Source: Ariolimax columbianus (Eukaryota > Mollusca > Gastropoda > Stylommatophora > Arionidae). Taken from it: a DNA stretch of 64,000 nt. The translations under genes and the position numbers were made by a program. Numbering within the stretch: the stretch's first letter is position 1; each line of letters opens with the position of its first letter. The stretch is from NCBI GenBank assembly GCA_036924085.1, contig JAVGWX010000003.1, forward strand, positions 129,949,023 through 130,013,022, in the 5' to 3' direction. The notes under the pieces were generated by a model that saw only the letters and a program-made list of their open reading frames with translations, did not search any database and was not told the DNA's origin. This document shows positions 1 to 10,600 of the stretch, one piece after another.

Positions 1-660
1 TACGACATAAGTAATGCATTACATTTACTCAAACACTTACAAGTAACAAAAGCCCCAGGTTTGCATGGATTCACAACAAAAAGTAATTCAAACAGAAGCC
101 GAGATAATAGCATGAAAACTAGCTAAACTGTTCCAAGAGTTAACTTTATGAAAGTCGAATCCCTTGCTAATGGAAAACATAAACACCAAATGTGAATCAC
201 AGAAAGATAGAACACAGAACAAATACGGTAAAACAATAGATCGGTGTGCTTGCTTTCACCCATGCGGACGTTTTTACCAGACTGATGGTGAACAGATTCA
301 AGAGGCAGCTTGATGATAATCAACCACGAGAGCAAACATGTTTGAAAAAAGGTTATTCAACTGCACAACACTTCCACACACTCAATCAGGTAATAAGACA
401 CGGGAATCATATGTTCTTGTACCTTGTGTGTGTGAACTATCGAAAAGCATTTGATAACATTGAGACAATTGTAATGATATGGCCTGAGAAATCAAGATAT
501 TGAGGAAAATATGATGAATTGGTAGAAAGATAAATATTGGCTGCCTTAACAACATCAGCCTATTTTCCTGACCAATCAACTTACCAAAAAAAAAGTAGCA
601 TTCGGCAGACATATACATTCTCCCTAGCAATGCTCACAGCGGCCTCCAGGAACATTTTTA
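1..660 (+). mobile_element. LINE reverse transcriptase fragment, decayed
   Basis: The plus strand reads as the middle of a non-LTR retrotransposon reverse transcriptase, cut by the window start. At 49-60 it encodes KAPG, the start of the K-A-P-G-x-D-G stretch that precedes the palm in LINE enzymes. After a frame change, the open frame 246-503 reads LDDNQPREQ followed by KKGYST and then YRKAFDNIE, matching the Q-x-G-F-R-x-G-x-S-T and Y-x-K-A-F-D-x-I/V palm blocks. Further frame changes and stops follow up to about 660, and the second catalytic aspartate pair is not reached. It is a dead fragment. The clade is unassigned; it differs in detail from LINE-A, -B and -C below. Confidence 0.7.
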
Positions 661-826
661 TTTTAAAACGCATTGCAAACAAATGAATTCATGTTTCATG
701 TTACCCTAAACGCTGATTGTGTAAAACTAAACGCAGTGCTGGACCTATACTCCACCATCTGAACTGAAAGGTAAATAAAGACGATGATGATGAAATATGA
801 AAGGTAAATGCATGCGCATAAACTCA

Positions 827-1336
827 TCAAGCAGCATGTCCTTTGTAGAACGTCTCTCCCATCACAGTCTGTCTGGAAGAAACTCGTTCCCTTGCCAAAA
901 CTCCAGCCTCTGCCACAGTCATACTCAGGCATTCCTGGATATCTTGGTGCCATCGGTTTCTTGGTCTACCCCTTCCTCTTTTGCCTGGCACCATACCTTC
1001 CCTCACCGTTCTCTCGAGACCGTTTTGTCTCTTGATGTGACCAAAGTATTTGCATTTTCTAGCCAAAATGGAATTGATAAACCAGTTCTCCTCTATGCTC
1101 AACTCTTACCGAATGTCTACATTATTTTTTTCTCTGTCCAGTGTATTCTGACGATGTTTCTGTAACATTTTTACTCGATGGATTCGATTCTTTGTCTGGA
1201 AGTTTTGGTAACCGTCCATGATTCGCAGCCATAAGGTGCCATAGAGAAAAAAACAGGCTCTTACGACTCTTACTTGTATCATTTTGTTGGTGCTCTGCCA
1301 TAATTTCTTCAGGCTGTTCAGTCTCTGCATTACCAT
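827..1336 (-). pseudogene. LINE-A thumb and C-terminal region
   Basis: Two overlapping open pieces (1336-1106 and 1102-827). The first carries MQRLNSLKKLWQSTNK and a W-L-R region equivalent to the L-Y-G-x-E-x-W block after the RT palm. The second carries ENWFINSILARKCKYFGHIK, equivalent to the W-x-G-H-x-x-R block, and the basic GKRGRGRPRNRW motif typical of the C-terminus of such LINE proteins. The same region is repeated at 37376-37733 and 61626-62178. Confidence 0.75.
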
Positions 1337-1578
1337 GGCTAGTCTTTTTCTGATTTATTTCGAGCAGTCGCCATTTTTGTCAATTCTGGCGCCCAGATAT
1401 TAAAAATGTGTGACCTGATCTATTTGCTCACCCCCCACTGTCAATTTATGCTGACCTTGTGTTTTATCGGTGGTCATTATCTTTGTTTTATTTATGTTTA
1501 TGAACAGGTTTTGATCTTTACTATGTCCATTAACGGCTGAAAGTAGCTACTCTAGCCCTTCCGCACTTCTTGATAGTA

Positions 1579-1887
1579 TCACTGTGTCATCTGCGTATCG
1601 TAACTCTGGAATCTCGTAACCCCTCCCCCCCCCCCCCCCTCCCCAATCGTAAATGGGTCGAAACGTTCAATGTTCTCGTCTTCTCGAACATTTCCTATTA
1701 TACATTCCGCATATATGATGTTCAGATAAGGTGAGAGAATGCATCCCTGCCGTACTCCCGTTTGTACTGCAAACCAATCTGATGTTTGCCCAGATACTCG
1801 GACAGCGGCTTGTTGATCTTGGTATAATGTTTCAATGAGATGGACAATATGCAAAGGAAACCCCATTTCCTTAATTATTCTCCACAT
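1579..1887 (-). pseudogene. LINE-A reverse transcriptase palm fragment
   Basis: Reads LIETLYQDQQAAVRVSGQTS, then GVRQGCILSPYLNIIYAE, which is the R-Q-G-C-x-L-S-P block (RT motif 4/B). A run of about 16 cytosines (plus strand 1621-1640) turns the next part into glycines. The correct frame resumes on the other side, where GYEIPELRYADDTV gives the catalytic YADD at 1597-1586. The enzyme copied RNA into DNA at the target site in the active ancestor. This copy is broken. Confidence 0.8.
1621..1645. repeat. Poly-C tract
   Basis: Run of cytosines interrupted by single thymines within the LINE-A RT. It breaks the reading frame just before the YADD motif. Similar homopolymers occur at 24748-24758, 29751-29762 (G), 30980-31000 (G) and 41743-41759 (C). 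Confidence 0.9.
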
Positions 1888-2050
1888 ATTTTGATGTTTT
1901 ACCGCATAAAGGCCTTGGTGTAATCAATGAAACATGTGTACAGTCTACATTAAACTCTTTACATTTTTCGTAGATATTCCTTAAATTGAATATGTGGTCC
2001 CTGGTCCGTCTGTCTTTCCTAAAACCTGCCTGGACTACGTGAATTTCAGA

Positions 2051-2084
2051 TTCTTCTTCTTCTTCTTCTTCTTCTTTTTCTTCT

Positions 2085-2119
<35 letters not shown>
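2051..2119. repeat. (TTC)n/(GAA)n microsatellite inside LINE-A copy 1
   Basis: About 23 TTC triplets with a few interruptions. It lies on the minus strand between the segment ending SGHKYEEE and the segment ...GRFRERQ, exactly where LINE-A copy 3 (60880-61010) still encodes PEAWKKSIYIPLPKKDN. The microsatellite has therefore replaced or displaced part of the RT. Confidence 0.95.
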
Positions 2120-2360
2120 ATACTTATGGCCACTCTACGCTGTGCCATATCTGTTTACACAACTTGTGATAGACTCGAGCACATGCCTCTCCTCCTGCTT
2201 GTATTAGCTCTGCTTGGATATCATAACATCCTGGGGACTTTCCCTTTTTCAGACTTTTTATTGCCGAGCGTACTATTGTTCAATGTTGGTTCAGGTTCTT
2301 TCTCATCCCTTGGTAGGATTGTAACTGAGCGCGTTGTGCAATTAAGTACATAGCTTCGCA

Positions 2361-2768
2361 TTACTCCCTCCATCTATTCAGTATGTCTTTGGTTTCTGTT
2401 AATGTGTTAACCTCTTTATCATTAATACCATTTGGAACCGGACGGAATTCCCTTGTCAGTGCTCTTATTGCCTTAAAGGCATCTCTCTCTCTGCTTTGTT
2501 GCTGTAGGTTTTCTATGTCCTTATACGTTTCAACTATGTATCTTCTTTTATCTTTTCTTATTTCTCTTCTTACGTTTCTTGCGCAGTTTTTATATGCTGT
2601 GTTGGTCGCCTTACTTCCTATTTGTTTTAATTGTTGCCTTTCTTCGATGAGCTTATGTGTTTCCTCTGTTATATAGCTCTGTTTCCTGCGTGACATCCTG
2701 GGAATTATTTCGTTTGCCGTCGAGATTAAAATATCCCTTGCATACGATGTCAACTCGTCAGATGTCAT
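2361..2768 (-). pseudogene. LINE-A linker between endonuclease and RT
   Basis: 135 residues of charged, basic sequence (RKQSYITEETHKLIEERQQL, later KDKRRYIVETYKDIENLQQQ). It ends in the ETKDILNRWRE block that in many endonuclease/RT LINEs precedes the palm ('rewriting' of T-D-x-x-x-I-L-x-R-W). The same segment recurs at 60400-60759 with most residues identical. It has no independent function; it is the connector region of the retrotransposon polyprotein. Confidence 0.7.
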
Positions 2769-2977
2769 CTCTTCCTATACCCCAAGCAACGCCTCACATT
2801 TGTATTCTACTTTGATGTTGTATTCTGTATGCATTACTGTTACATCGAAGTGTATTGGTTGGCAACCTTTGTTGATCCTACGTAGTCTTGACTTGAAAAT
2901 GCAAACAGTAATTCGTGGTCCATATCGCAGTCTGCTCCTCGCAGTGTTTTTGTTTCCATCACATTTGATCTCCATCT

Positions 2978-3283
2978 TTACTGCACCAGGATGTAATCTA
3001 TTTGATTTCTGATATTGCCATCAGGGGAGGTCCTCGTGTATAGTCTACGGGGATGTTGTTTGAATAAGGTGTTTGCAATGGAAAGGTTGTTTTCTTTGTA
3101 GAATTTAACCAGTTTTTCTCCTCGCTCATTTCTGTGTCCCAAACCAAAAGGTCTTCGAACACTTCTCTCCTCGTCAGCTCTTTTCTCTCCAACTTTCGCA
3201 TTGAAATCGGCAATGATGATCAAGATCTCTTTTTTTTCTACTTTTTCCATTATTTCTTGCAAAGTGTTATAGAAATCATCCAT
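2978..3283 (-). pseudogene. LINE-A endonuclease domain, C-terminal part
   Basis: An open stretch of 101 residues. ADFNAKVG near residue 25 is the D-F-N block of exonuclease III/APE-like LINE endonucleases, and IDYILVQ at the end is the I-D-Y-I/V-x-V block before the catalytic S-D-H. The S-D-H itself is not seen in frame. Just upstream the frame stays open as YADDCEM and then the homology stops near 3302, where a plus-strand LINE begins. The encoded domain nicks target DNA to prime reverse transcription; this copy is incomplete. Confidence 0.75.
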
Positions 3284-3320
3284 TTCGCAATCGTCAGCAT
3301 AAACTAAGAAGTGCTAATTT

Positions 3321-4212
3321 GCCTAAGGTTTGTTGATGACCTAAAGCATCCTGAGTCACATCGTTAGAAAAGCTGAACAATGCCTACATAAGCTCAACAC
3401 GGCAAGTGTAGCAGTTGACCGTAACATAATAAAAACCTATACCCAGTACATACTGAACACTTTTTGTCTCCACAAGAGGAACTGCACATTGGAAATGATC
3501 TCATCGAGAAAAAAATGAATTTGTACATTTACCTAGGCCAAGAAATGAAGAACTCCCACGTTACAAGTCGTGAGATGTCAAGAAAGATAACAGCAGGTTG
3601 GTTCAGCTTTTTATCGTATCAAGCCAATACTTACATGAGATGAGACACGATAAGGCACGAGCTTACACTTTCGACAACATCCTTATTTTAGTCATGGTGT
3701 GTGGCTGCGTGGTATGGAACTTACGGAGAGCAGATTCAGAGAAGCTTCGAGTTGCTAAGGCGAATGGAGCGAAGAGCATTGATAGTCTCTTTGTGGGACA
3801 TAATTCACAAACCCGAAGTCTGGTGCCAACCTCCATGTAAGACGTACTAGATATTATGATTTTGGGAAGAAGAGACTAACGTCTGGACAGTCAAAACAAA
3901 CTAATCAGACATGTTAAACAGGTTCAGGTAAAGCATACTGGTCGGACATATTAAATATATACAGGCCAAGACCCCTACCTCCCTTCCATGCAAGTCTCCC
4001 TAAAAATTGGATGTTCTTCATGGCAGCCTGGCTAACGATGTGGAGAATCGACGTGATCCCCGTTGTAATGAGCGATACGAAGATGAAGCCAACCACAGCG
4101 TAACTGCCTGGAGTACCCCAGTCCATCTCAATCAGCAGAATCGGGATGTAATAATAGCAACTGCAACCTGCCACGTTCTTTTCATGACGCACACAAAAAA
4201 AAAAAAAACGAT
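3321..4212 (+). mobile_element. LINE fragment, RT C-terminal half to A-tail
   Basis: The plus strand starts with LRFVDDL at 3323-3343; FVDD at 3329-3340 corresponds to the catalytic F-A-D-D, with alanine changed to valine. IYLGQEM near 3525 is the Y-L-G-x-x block, followed by RKITAGW, WYGTYGEQI and RRMERRAL, then GHIKYIQA. Stops and frame changes are frequent. The homology ends at an A-rich tail at 4195-4207. The layout fits RTE/BovB-like LINEs (inference). Its truncated 5' side faces the truncated 5' side of LINE-A copy 1, head to head. Confidence 0.72.
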
Positions 4213-4434
4213 TGTAGAGATTGTGTTGTGTAAGTTCATCATGTAATTATCGATTCAACAACACACTAATATCCTCAATATAGGCTTCCCGTAAAGTCAA
4301 CTACATATGTGAACCTATGATCCGTAAAAAGAAACACGAAGAAACGAAGAAGAAGATTACAGTTGGACATATTTAAACAAATTGATGTGCGAATAGCCAC
4401 GTACTAAATCAATATCCTTTCAACTCCAAGAGTA

Positions 4435-5222
4435 GCAAAGATCATTAATAAAGAACCATACACCTGGCCTATCATGTGCCAATAGTGTCTGTCAATCACA
4501 GGTCTTCTCTGTTATCTTTATATTCTACTCGAACTCTCCTTTCCACATGTGCCGCGTCCTGCCTCTTTCCCTGGGGAACTCAAAATGGAGACTGTCTTGC
4601 AGTGCTGTCTGGAGGGCGTCTTAATGTTTGACCTATCCAGCAGTGCTGTCTGGAGGGCGTCTTAATGTTTGACCTATCCAGCACCGCTGGTGGCCTCAAA
4701 TGGATGGTTAAATCGGAAATTACAACGTTCTGATTTACAGATTAGCTTTTCTGAACGTATAGTACAATTGCAGATGTTCAATCCAGCAAAGAATATCGCT
4801 GACGAAAGTATGTACCGTATTTGTCGGAGTTCGTCATTACTCTGATCCAACCACAAGCACAAATTTCCCATGAAAAACTTCAATTTGGTTCTAGAACTAA
4901 TCACAAGTGATCGACATAAAGACTGCAGCGAAATGAAAATCGCCCCCGCTTTTTGAACTGTCAGGTCAATATTCATGTCCGTGCCATCTAGCTTGTCTAT
5001 ATTGCTCCCCACGTAGATGAACGGCTCCTCATCGCGTATAAAATCACTCACAATGAAATTCGATTTATAGTAACTGTATTAAACATCATTTTAGTTTTGC
5101 CCTAGTGTATATGCAGACGCATTGCAGTCGGCTATATATCGGTGAACTTCAATTTACTTTGAATCTGATTGTGGTCACAAGATTTAGGCGACGTCATCGG
5201 CGAAGGTCAGGTCTTCTAATTA
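4435..5222 (-). mobile_element. LINE fragment, RT from FADD to C-terminus
   Basis: The minus strand begins with LEDLTFADDVA (FADD at 5204-5193). After stops, the 125-residue frame 5051-4674 begins SDFIRDEEPFIYVGSNIDKL, the E-x-F-x-Y-L-G-S-x-x-D block, followed by DMNIDLTVQKAGAIF and SRTKLKFFMGN. C-terminal traces follow a frame change (GKEAGRGT, then YWHMIGQVY), ending near 4435. Not the same family as LINE-A. A 41-bp tandem duplication has arisen inside it (4600-4681). Dead copy; endonuclease and upstream RT absent. Confidence 0.68.
4600..4681. repeat. 41-bp tandem duplication
   Basis: Two identical 41-bp copies start at 4600 (cagtgctgtctggagggcgt...) and 4641. They lie inside the C-terminal part of the minus-strand LINE fragment. 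Perfect identity implies a recent local duplication or an assembly effect. Confidence 0.95.
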
Positions 5223-5298
5223 TGGAGACAATGTCAACTGTATTGAAATGTTGCTGTCTGCAGTGAATGTTTTCATTAGCCAGTCCATTGCCAGTAAA

Positions 5299-5553
5299 GT
5301 ATCCCATAGCATTACTGCCGTAGGGGTGTGAGGTGTTAGCGATCTCACATTTCAAAGGCTCGGCTATATGAGGGCGGGAGCCATCTCCTCTCCCTCGCCG
5401 CTTTTACTTCCCGGACTGAACCGGTACCCATTTAAGGCTGGGTCGACCCGGGAGCCATTGCGGTCTGAAAAAACATTACCGCCTCAACTGGGGAATGAAC
5501 CCAGGACCACTCAGATGCGAAGCCAGCGCGCTAACCACTTCGCTACGCGGCTC
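5299..5553 (-). mobile_element. SINE-T2, tRNA-derived, with 14-bp target duplication
   Basis: On the minus strand the element starts at 5553 with a tRNA-like head: box A TAGCGAAGTGG at 5545-5535 and box B GGTTCATTCCC at 5501-5491, the spacing expected for RNA polymerase III internal promoters. The body contains a TTAAATGGGTACC block (about 5426-5438), also found in the copies near 62.4-62.9 kb. The 14-bp sequence ccattgccagtaaa flanks the element at 5285-5298 and 5554-5567, a clear target-site duplication. Retrotransposition would have used a LINE's enzymes (established for SINEs); the partner LINE is not identified. Confidence 0.85.
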
Positions 5554-5567
5554 CCATTGCCAGTAAA

Positions 5568-6085
5568 TAAGGAAATAACGATAATAGACATTCCTGACAG
5601 GCGAAAGAGTTTATCTAAAAATGCACAGAGAGATGACCTTCGTGGAACACACTATGTGTCATTTCCTTAAAACGGTTTTTAAATTAAGTTGGGAATCTTT
5701 TGAGGCACCACATAGAGTCTCAGTAGTTTCCTTGTCTAAGTTGCCTAATGCGTTTTTCAATGTCCACGATGTCAATATAAAGCGACGATGGCCATTCTAC
5801 ACTTTGTTGAAAAATTATCATCAGTGTAACTAACATTTGGTCTACACATTACTTGTGTGTGTAAAGCTCGCTTGCTTATCTGTCAGCTGTTGGTTCACAG
5901 CATCTTTCAATATCTCAAAAATGATCATGCATAAAACATTACTCTGATCGGACAATAACATTATTACTTTGTAATGTCTACAGCATTATAAATCATCACT
6001 CCTTCCTTTCTCCAGATAATATTTATTTCTGCCAAACTATATCAGACAATCGGGATAACAGTGTCGTAGAAGTAGGAACGTCTGT
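5568..6085. other. No recognisable feature
   Basis: AT-rich sequence with only short, uncharacteristic open frames. No motif, repeat or RNA structure recognised on either strand. Confidence 0.6.
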
Positions 6086-6650
6086 TTAAAGTACTTCAGC
6101 AGGAATATCATCTAGGCCTGATGTCTCATCCAGCAGTAGTATTAAAGCTTTCTTAATATTGTTCTTCAAATCCTTTAACATCGGTTGAGTGTCACGAGGA
6201 TTCTGCGGAGCCTGTATCTTAACCGGGTCTTCAAAATGCACCACCCACCTTTATGTATATGTTTGATGGTGTCGTTGATCGTAACCTCAATCTTTATCTA
6301 TGATAAAGCGATGAGATCGTCTAAATTTCCCTGACTGTTACTTCATGACATTGAACAGAGCCTTCAAATTCACCTATGGGGCATCTACTTCTGGCTCGTT
6401 CGCCAGTTCGTGGAGATATCTTCTCTTGTCGCTGTGGACCCTCTTCTATGCATCTTTGTGGACTCTACTATAAATTTGTATGGCCATAACCTTGGAGCTA
6501 CTGATGACTCACCTACAGTATTTCAATCTCCATTATTGATTTTGCGCACTGCTTCCGTTGTTCTACACACATGACGATGTTCATTCTTCACAAGAATTAC
6601 ATGCGTCTTTCCAAACCTTTTCGCTCTCTGCCATGTATGCGTTATAACAC
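6086..6650 (-). mobile_element. LINE fragment, linker to start of RT, decayed
   Basis: The minus strand reads, in order, a basic segment with HSDKRRYLHELANEPEVDAP (about 6440-6380), then after several breaks VHFEDPVKIQ and ETSGLDDIPAEVL (about 6130-6090). The last is the G-x-D-x-I-P-A-E-x-L block that opens the palm of many LINE reverse transcriptases. The remainder of the RT is absent. This is a short dead fragment recognised from two conserved blocks in the correct order. Confidence 0.6.
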
Positions 6651-6959
6651 GCGAAACATATTCCCAATCGCGACTTGATCACGTTCCATGTACAAGTTAA
6701 ACTGAAACTTGGGAGAGAATAATTATGTCCATTACAGAGCTACACTCATCGAACGTCAAAAATAACAGATAAGTGTTTACAAAAATCTACTGGTATGCTG
6801 CTTGTAAATAGCAATGCGTAGGATTTAGGTGTTGACACGCTGATTAACGTAATAAAGATGTAAATAGAACATACACACCAACCAGAGAAGGATCAAGACA
6901 GGAGCAAAATACAGAGAGAGATATATAAACAAGAACAACACAGAGAGCAAATACTAGAC

Positions 6960-7640
6960 TATAATTAAATTAAGGGCGTTACTAGGTGAAAACATTAGAA
7001 AAGGGAAGTACTAGATCTGATAATAACAAAAGTGACGGTACCAGTGGAAACATTACAAAAGGAAGAAGCTATTTGTGAACATTATAAAGGGGTAGTACTA
7101 AGTTATAACATTCCACAGGAACTGTACTAGGTGGAAACATTACTAAAGGTGGGAGCTATTTGTGAACATTACAAAGTGGGAGTACAAGGTTATAACATTC
7201 CACAGGAATTGTACTAGGTTGAAACATTACTAAAGGGGAGTACTAGATGCATTAATTACAAAGGGGGAGTACTAGATGCATTAATTACAAAGGGGGAGTA
7301 CTAGATGCATTAATTACAAAGGGGGAGAACTAGATGCATTTATTACAAAGGTGGAGTACTAGATGCATTAATTACAAAGGGGGAGTACTAGATGCATTAA
7401 CTACAAAGGGGGAGTACTGGATGCCTTAACTACAAAGGGGGAGTACAATGATATAACATTGCAAATGGGGAGTACTTGGCTTTAACATTACAAAGCGGGA
7501 GTACTGGTTATAACATTACAACAGTATTGTACAAGGTCAAAACATTACAAAAGTGTTGTTTTATGGTATAAAATTACAAAGTAACAGTACTAGATTATAT
7601 CATCACAAAGCGGGAGTACTAGGTTAGTGCATAACAAAAA
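6960..7640. repeat. 28/29-bp minisatellite, degenerate, with regular core
   Basis: Units resemble gatgcattaattacaaagg + gggagtacta (29 bp). The core 7224-7440 has about seven well-conserved units; the flanks are diverged units with attacaaag and agtacta landmarks. The 57-bp array beyond the 315-bp satellite is built from two copies of the same kind of unit, so the two tracts were probably one field. Confidence 0.8.
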
Positions 7641-10600
7641 GGCGCAGCACTACAGGGTAGCTCTTCTCTCTCTCTTCTCGCCTCACTCTGTTTCATTTGA
7701 CTCTGTCCTACAGTCACACCCTTGCACAACTTTCACACGCGCCCTCGTGGTAAAGCCCTTCCATTGCACTTTGGTTGGGCTAGCTTCTGAGGGTGCACAA
7801 ACCTAGCATAGGTACATACAGATGCACACATGCATCCAAGCACTGGTTTATGCGTCCTGATATCGCCCAATTGACTACGGTCTGGGGTGGAAAATGGCGC
7901 GCCTCCGCCAGTAGAAACTAGTGAGGCAAACATTTAAGCAAAAAAAAAAAAAAAGGCGCAGCACTACAGGGTAGCTCTTCTCTCTCTCTTCTCACCTCAC
8001 TCTGTTTCATTTGACTCTGTCCTACAGTCACACCCTTGCACAACTTTCACACGCGCCCTCGTGGTAAAGCCCTTCCATAGCACTTTGGTTGGGCTAGCTT
8101 CTGAGGGCGCACAAACCTAGCATAGGTACATACAGATGCACACATGCATCCAAGCACTGGTTTATGCGTCCTGATATCGCCCAATTGACTACGGTCTGGG
8201 GTGGAAAATGGCGCGCCTCCGCCAGTAGAAACTAGTGAGGCAAACATCTAAGCAAAAAAAAAAAAAAAAGGCGCAGCACTACAGGGTAGCTCTTCTCTCT
8301 CTCTTCTCACCTCACTCTGTTTCATTTGACTCTGTCCTACAGTCACACCCTTGCACAACTTTCACACGCGCCCTCGTGGTAAAGCCCTTCCATTGCACTT
8401 TGGTTGGGCTAGCTTCTGAGGGCGCACAAACCTAGCATAGGTACATACAGATGCACACATGCATCCAAGCACTGGTTTATGCGTCCTGATATCGCCCAAT
8501 TGACTACGGTCTGGGGTGGAAAATGGCGCGCCTCCGCCAGTAGAAACTAGTGAGGCAAACATCTAAGCAAAAAAAAAAAAAAAGGCGCAGCACTACAGGG
8601 TAGCTCTTCTCTCTCTCTTCTCACCTCACTCTGTTTCATTTGACTCTGTCCTACAGTCACACCCTTGCACAACTTTCACACGCGCCCTCGTGGTAAAGCC
8701 CTTCCATTGCACTTTGGTTGGGCTAGCTTCTGAGGGCGCACAAACCTAGCATAGGTACATACAGATGCACACATGCATCCAAGCACTGGTTTATGCGTCC
8801 TGATATCGCCCAATTGACTACGGTCTGGGGTGGAAAATGGCGCGCCTCCGCCAGTAGAAACTAGTGAGGCAAACATCTAAGCAAAAAAAAAAAAAAAAAG
8901 GCGCAGCACTACAGGGTAGCTCTTCTCTCTCTCTTCTCACCTCACTCTGTTTCATTTGACTCTGTCCTACAGTCACACCCTTGCACAACTTTCACACGCG
9001 CCCTCGTGGTAAAGCCCTTCCATAGCACTTTGGTTGGGCTAGCTTCTGAGGGCGCACAAACCTAGCATAGGTACATACAGATGCACACATGCATCCAAGC
9101 ACTGGTTTATGCGTCCTGATATCGCCCAATTGACTACGGTCTGGGGTGGAAAATGGCGCGCCTCCGCCAGTAGAAACTAGTGAGGCAAACATCTAAGCAA
9201 AAAAAAAAAAAAAAGGCGCAGCACTACAGGGTAGCTCTTCTCTCTCTCTTCTCACCTCACTCTGTTTCATTTGACTCTGTCCTACAGTCACACCCTTGCA
9301 CAACTTTCACACGCGCCCTCGTGGTAAAGCCCTTCCATTGCACTTTGGTTGGGCTAGCTTCTGAGGGCGCACAAACCTAGCATAGGTACATACAGATGCA
9401 CACATGCATCCAAGCACTGGTTTATGCGTCCTGATATCGCCCAATTGACTACGGTCTGGGGTGGAAAATGGCGCGCCTCCGCCAGTAGAAACTAGTGAGG
9501 CAAACATCTAAGCAAAAAAAAAAAAAAAGGCGCAGCACTACAGGGTAGCTCTTCTCTCTCTCTTCTCACCTCACTCTGTTTCATTTGACTCTGTCCTACA
9601 GTCACACCCTTGCACAACTTTCACACGCGCCCTCGTGGTAAAGCCCTTCCATTGCACTTTGGTTGGGCTAGCTTCTGAGGGCGCACAAACCTAGCATAGG
9701 TACATACAGATGCACACATGCATCCAAGCACTGGTTTATGCGTCCTGATATCGCCCAATTGACTACGGTCTGGGGTGGAAAATGGCGCGCCTCCGCCAGT
9801 AGAAACTAGTGAGGCAAACATCTAAGCAAAAAAAAAAAAAAAAAGGCGCAGCACTACAGGGTAGCTCTTCTCTCTCTCTTCTCACCTCACTCTGTTTCAT
9901 TTGACTCTGTCCTACAGTCACACCCTTGCACAACTTTCACACGCGCCCTCGTGGTAAAGCCCTTCCATTGCACTTTGGTTGGGCTAGCTTCTGAGGGTGC
10001 ACAAACCTAGCATAGGTACATACAGATGCACACATGCATCCAAGCACTGGTTTATGCGTCCTGATATCGCCCAATTGACTACGGTCTGGGGTGGAAAATG
10101 GCGCGCCTTCGCCAGTAGAAACTAGTGAGGCAAACATTTAAGCAAAAAAAAAAAAAAAAAGGCGCAGCACTACAGGGTAGCTCTTCTCTCTCTCTTCTCA
10201 CCTCACTCTGTTTCATTTGACTCTGTCCTACAGTCACACCCTTGCACAACTTTTACACGCGCCCTCGTGGTAAAGCCCTTCCATTGCACTTTGGTTGGGC
10301 TAGCTTCTGAGGGTGCACAAACCTAGCATAGGTACATACAGATGCACACATGCATCCAAGCACTGGTTCATGCGTCCTGATATCGCCCAATTGACTACGG
10401 TCTGGGGTGGAAAATGGCGCGCCTCCGCCAGTAGAAACTAGTGAGGCAAACATTTAAGCAAAAAAAAAAAAAAAAAAAGGCGCAGCACTACAGGGTAGCT
10501 CTTCTCTCTCTCTTCTCACCTCACTCTGTTTCATTTGACTCTATCCCACAGTCACACCCTTGCGCAACTTTCACACGCGCCCTCGTGGTAAAGCCCTTCC

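Larger units (their letters stand above)
788..3302 (-). mobile_element. LINE-A copy 1, 5'-truncated non-LTR retrotransposon
   Basis: On the minus strand the parts run in order: C-terminal half of an AP-type endonuclease (3283-2978), a basic linker (2768-2361), reverse transcriptase palm (1887-1579, YADD at 1597-1586), thumb and C-terminal region ending in a basic GKRGRGRPR block. The 3' end is ATG/TCA-triplet rich (about 788-800). The element lacks the N-terminal endonuclease, is broken by frameshifts, a TTC/GAA microsatellite and a poly-C tract, and carries no RNase H. Two other copies lie at 37376-37733 and 60335-62178, and the proteins match closely. The plan (endonuclease plus RT only, triplet tail) is compatible with an RTE-like clade, which is inference. 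Confidence 0.85.

Noticed and set aside
3598..3840. 80-codon plus ORF as an independent gene
   Set aside because: Its flanks carry LINE RT blocks (FVDD, IYLGQ before it; GHIKYI after it) in order, so it is part of the LINE fragment in another frame.
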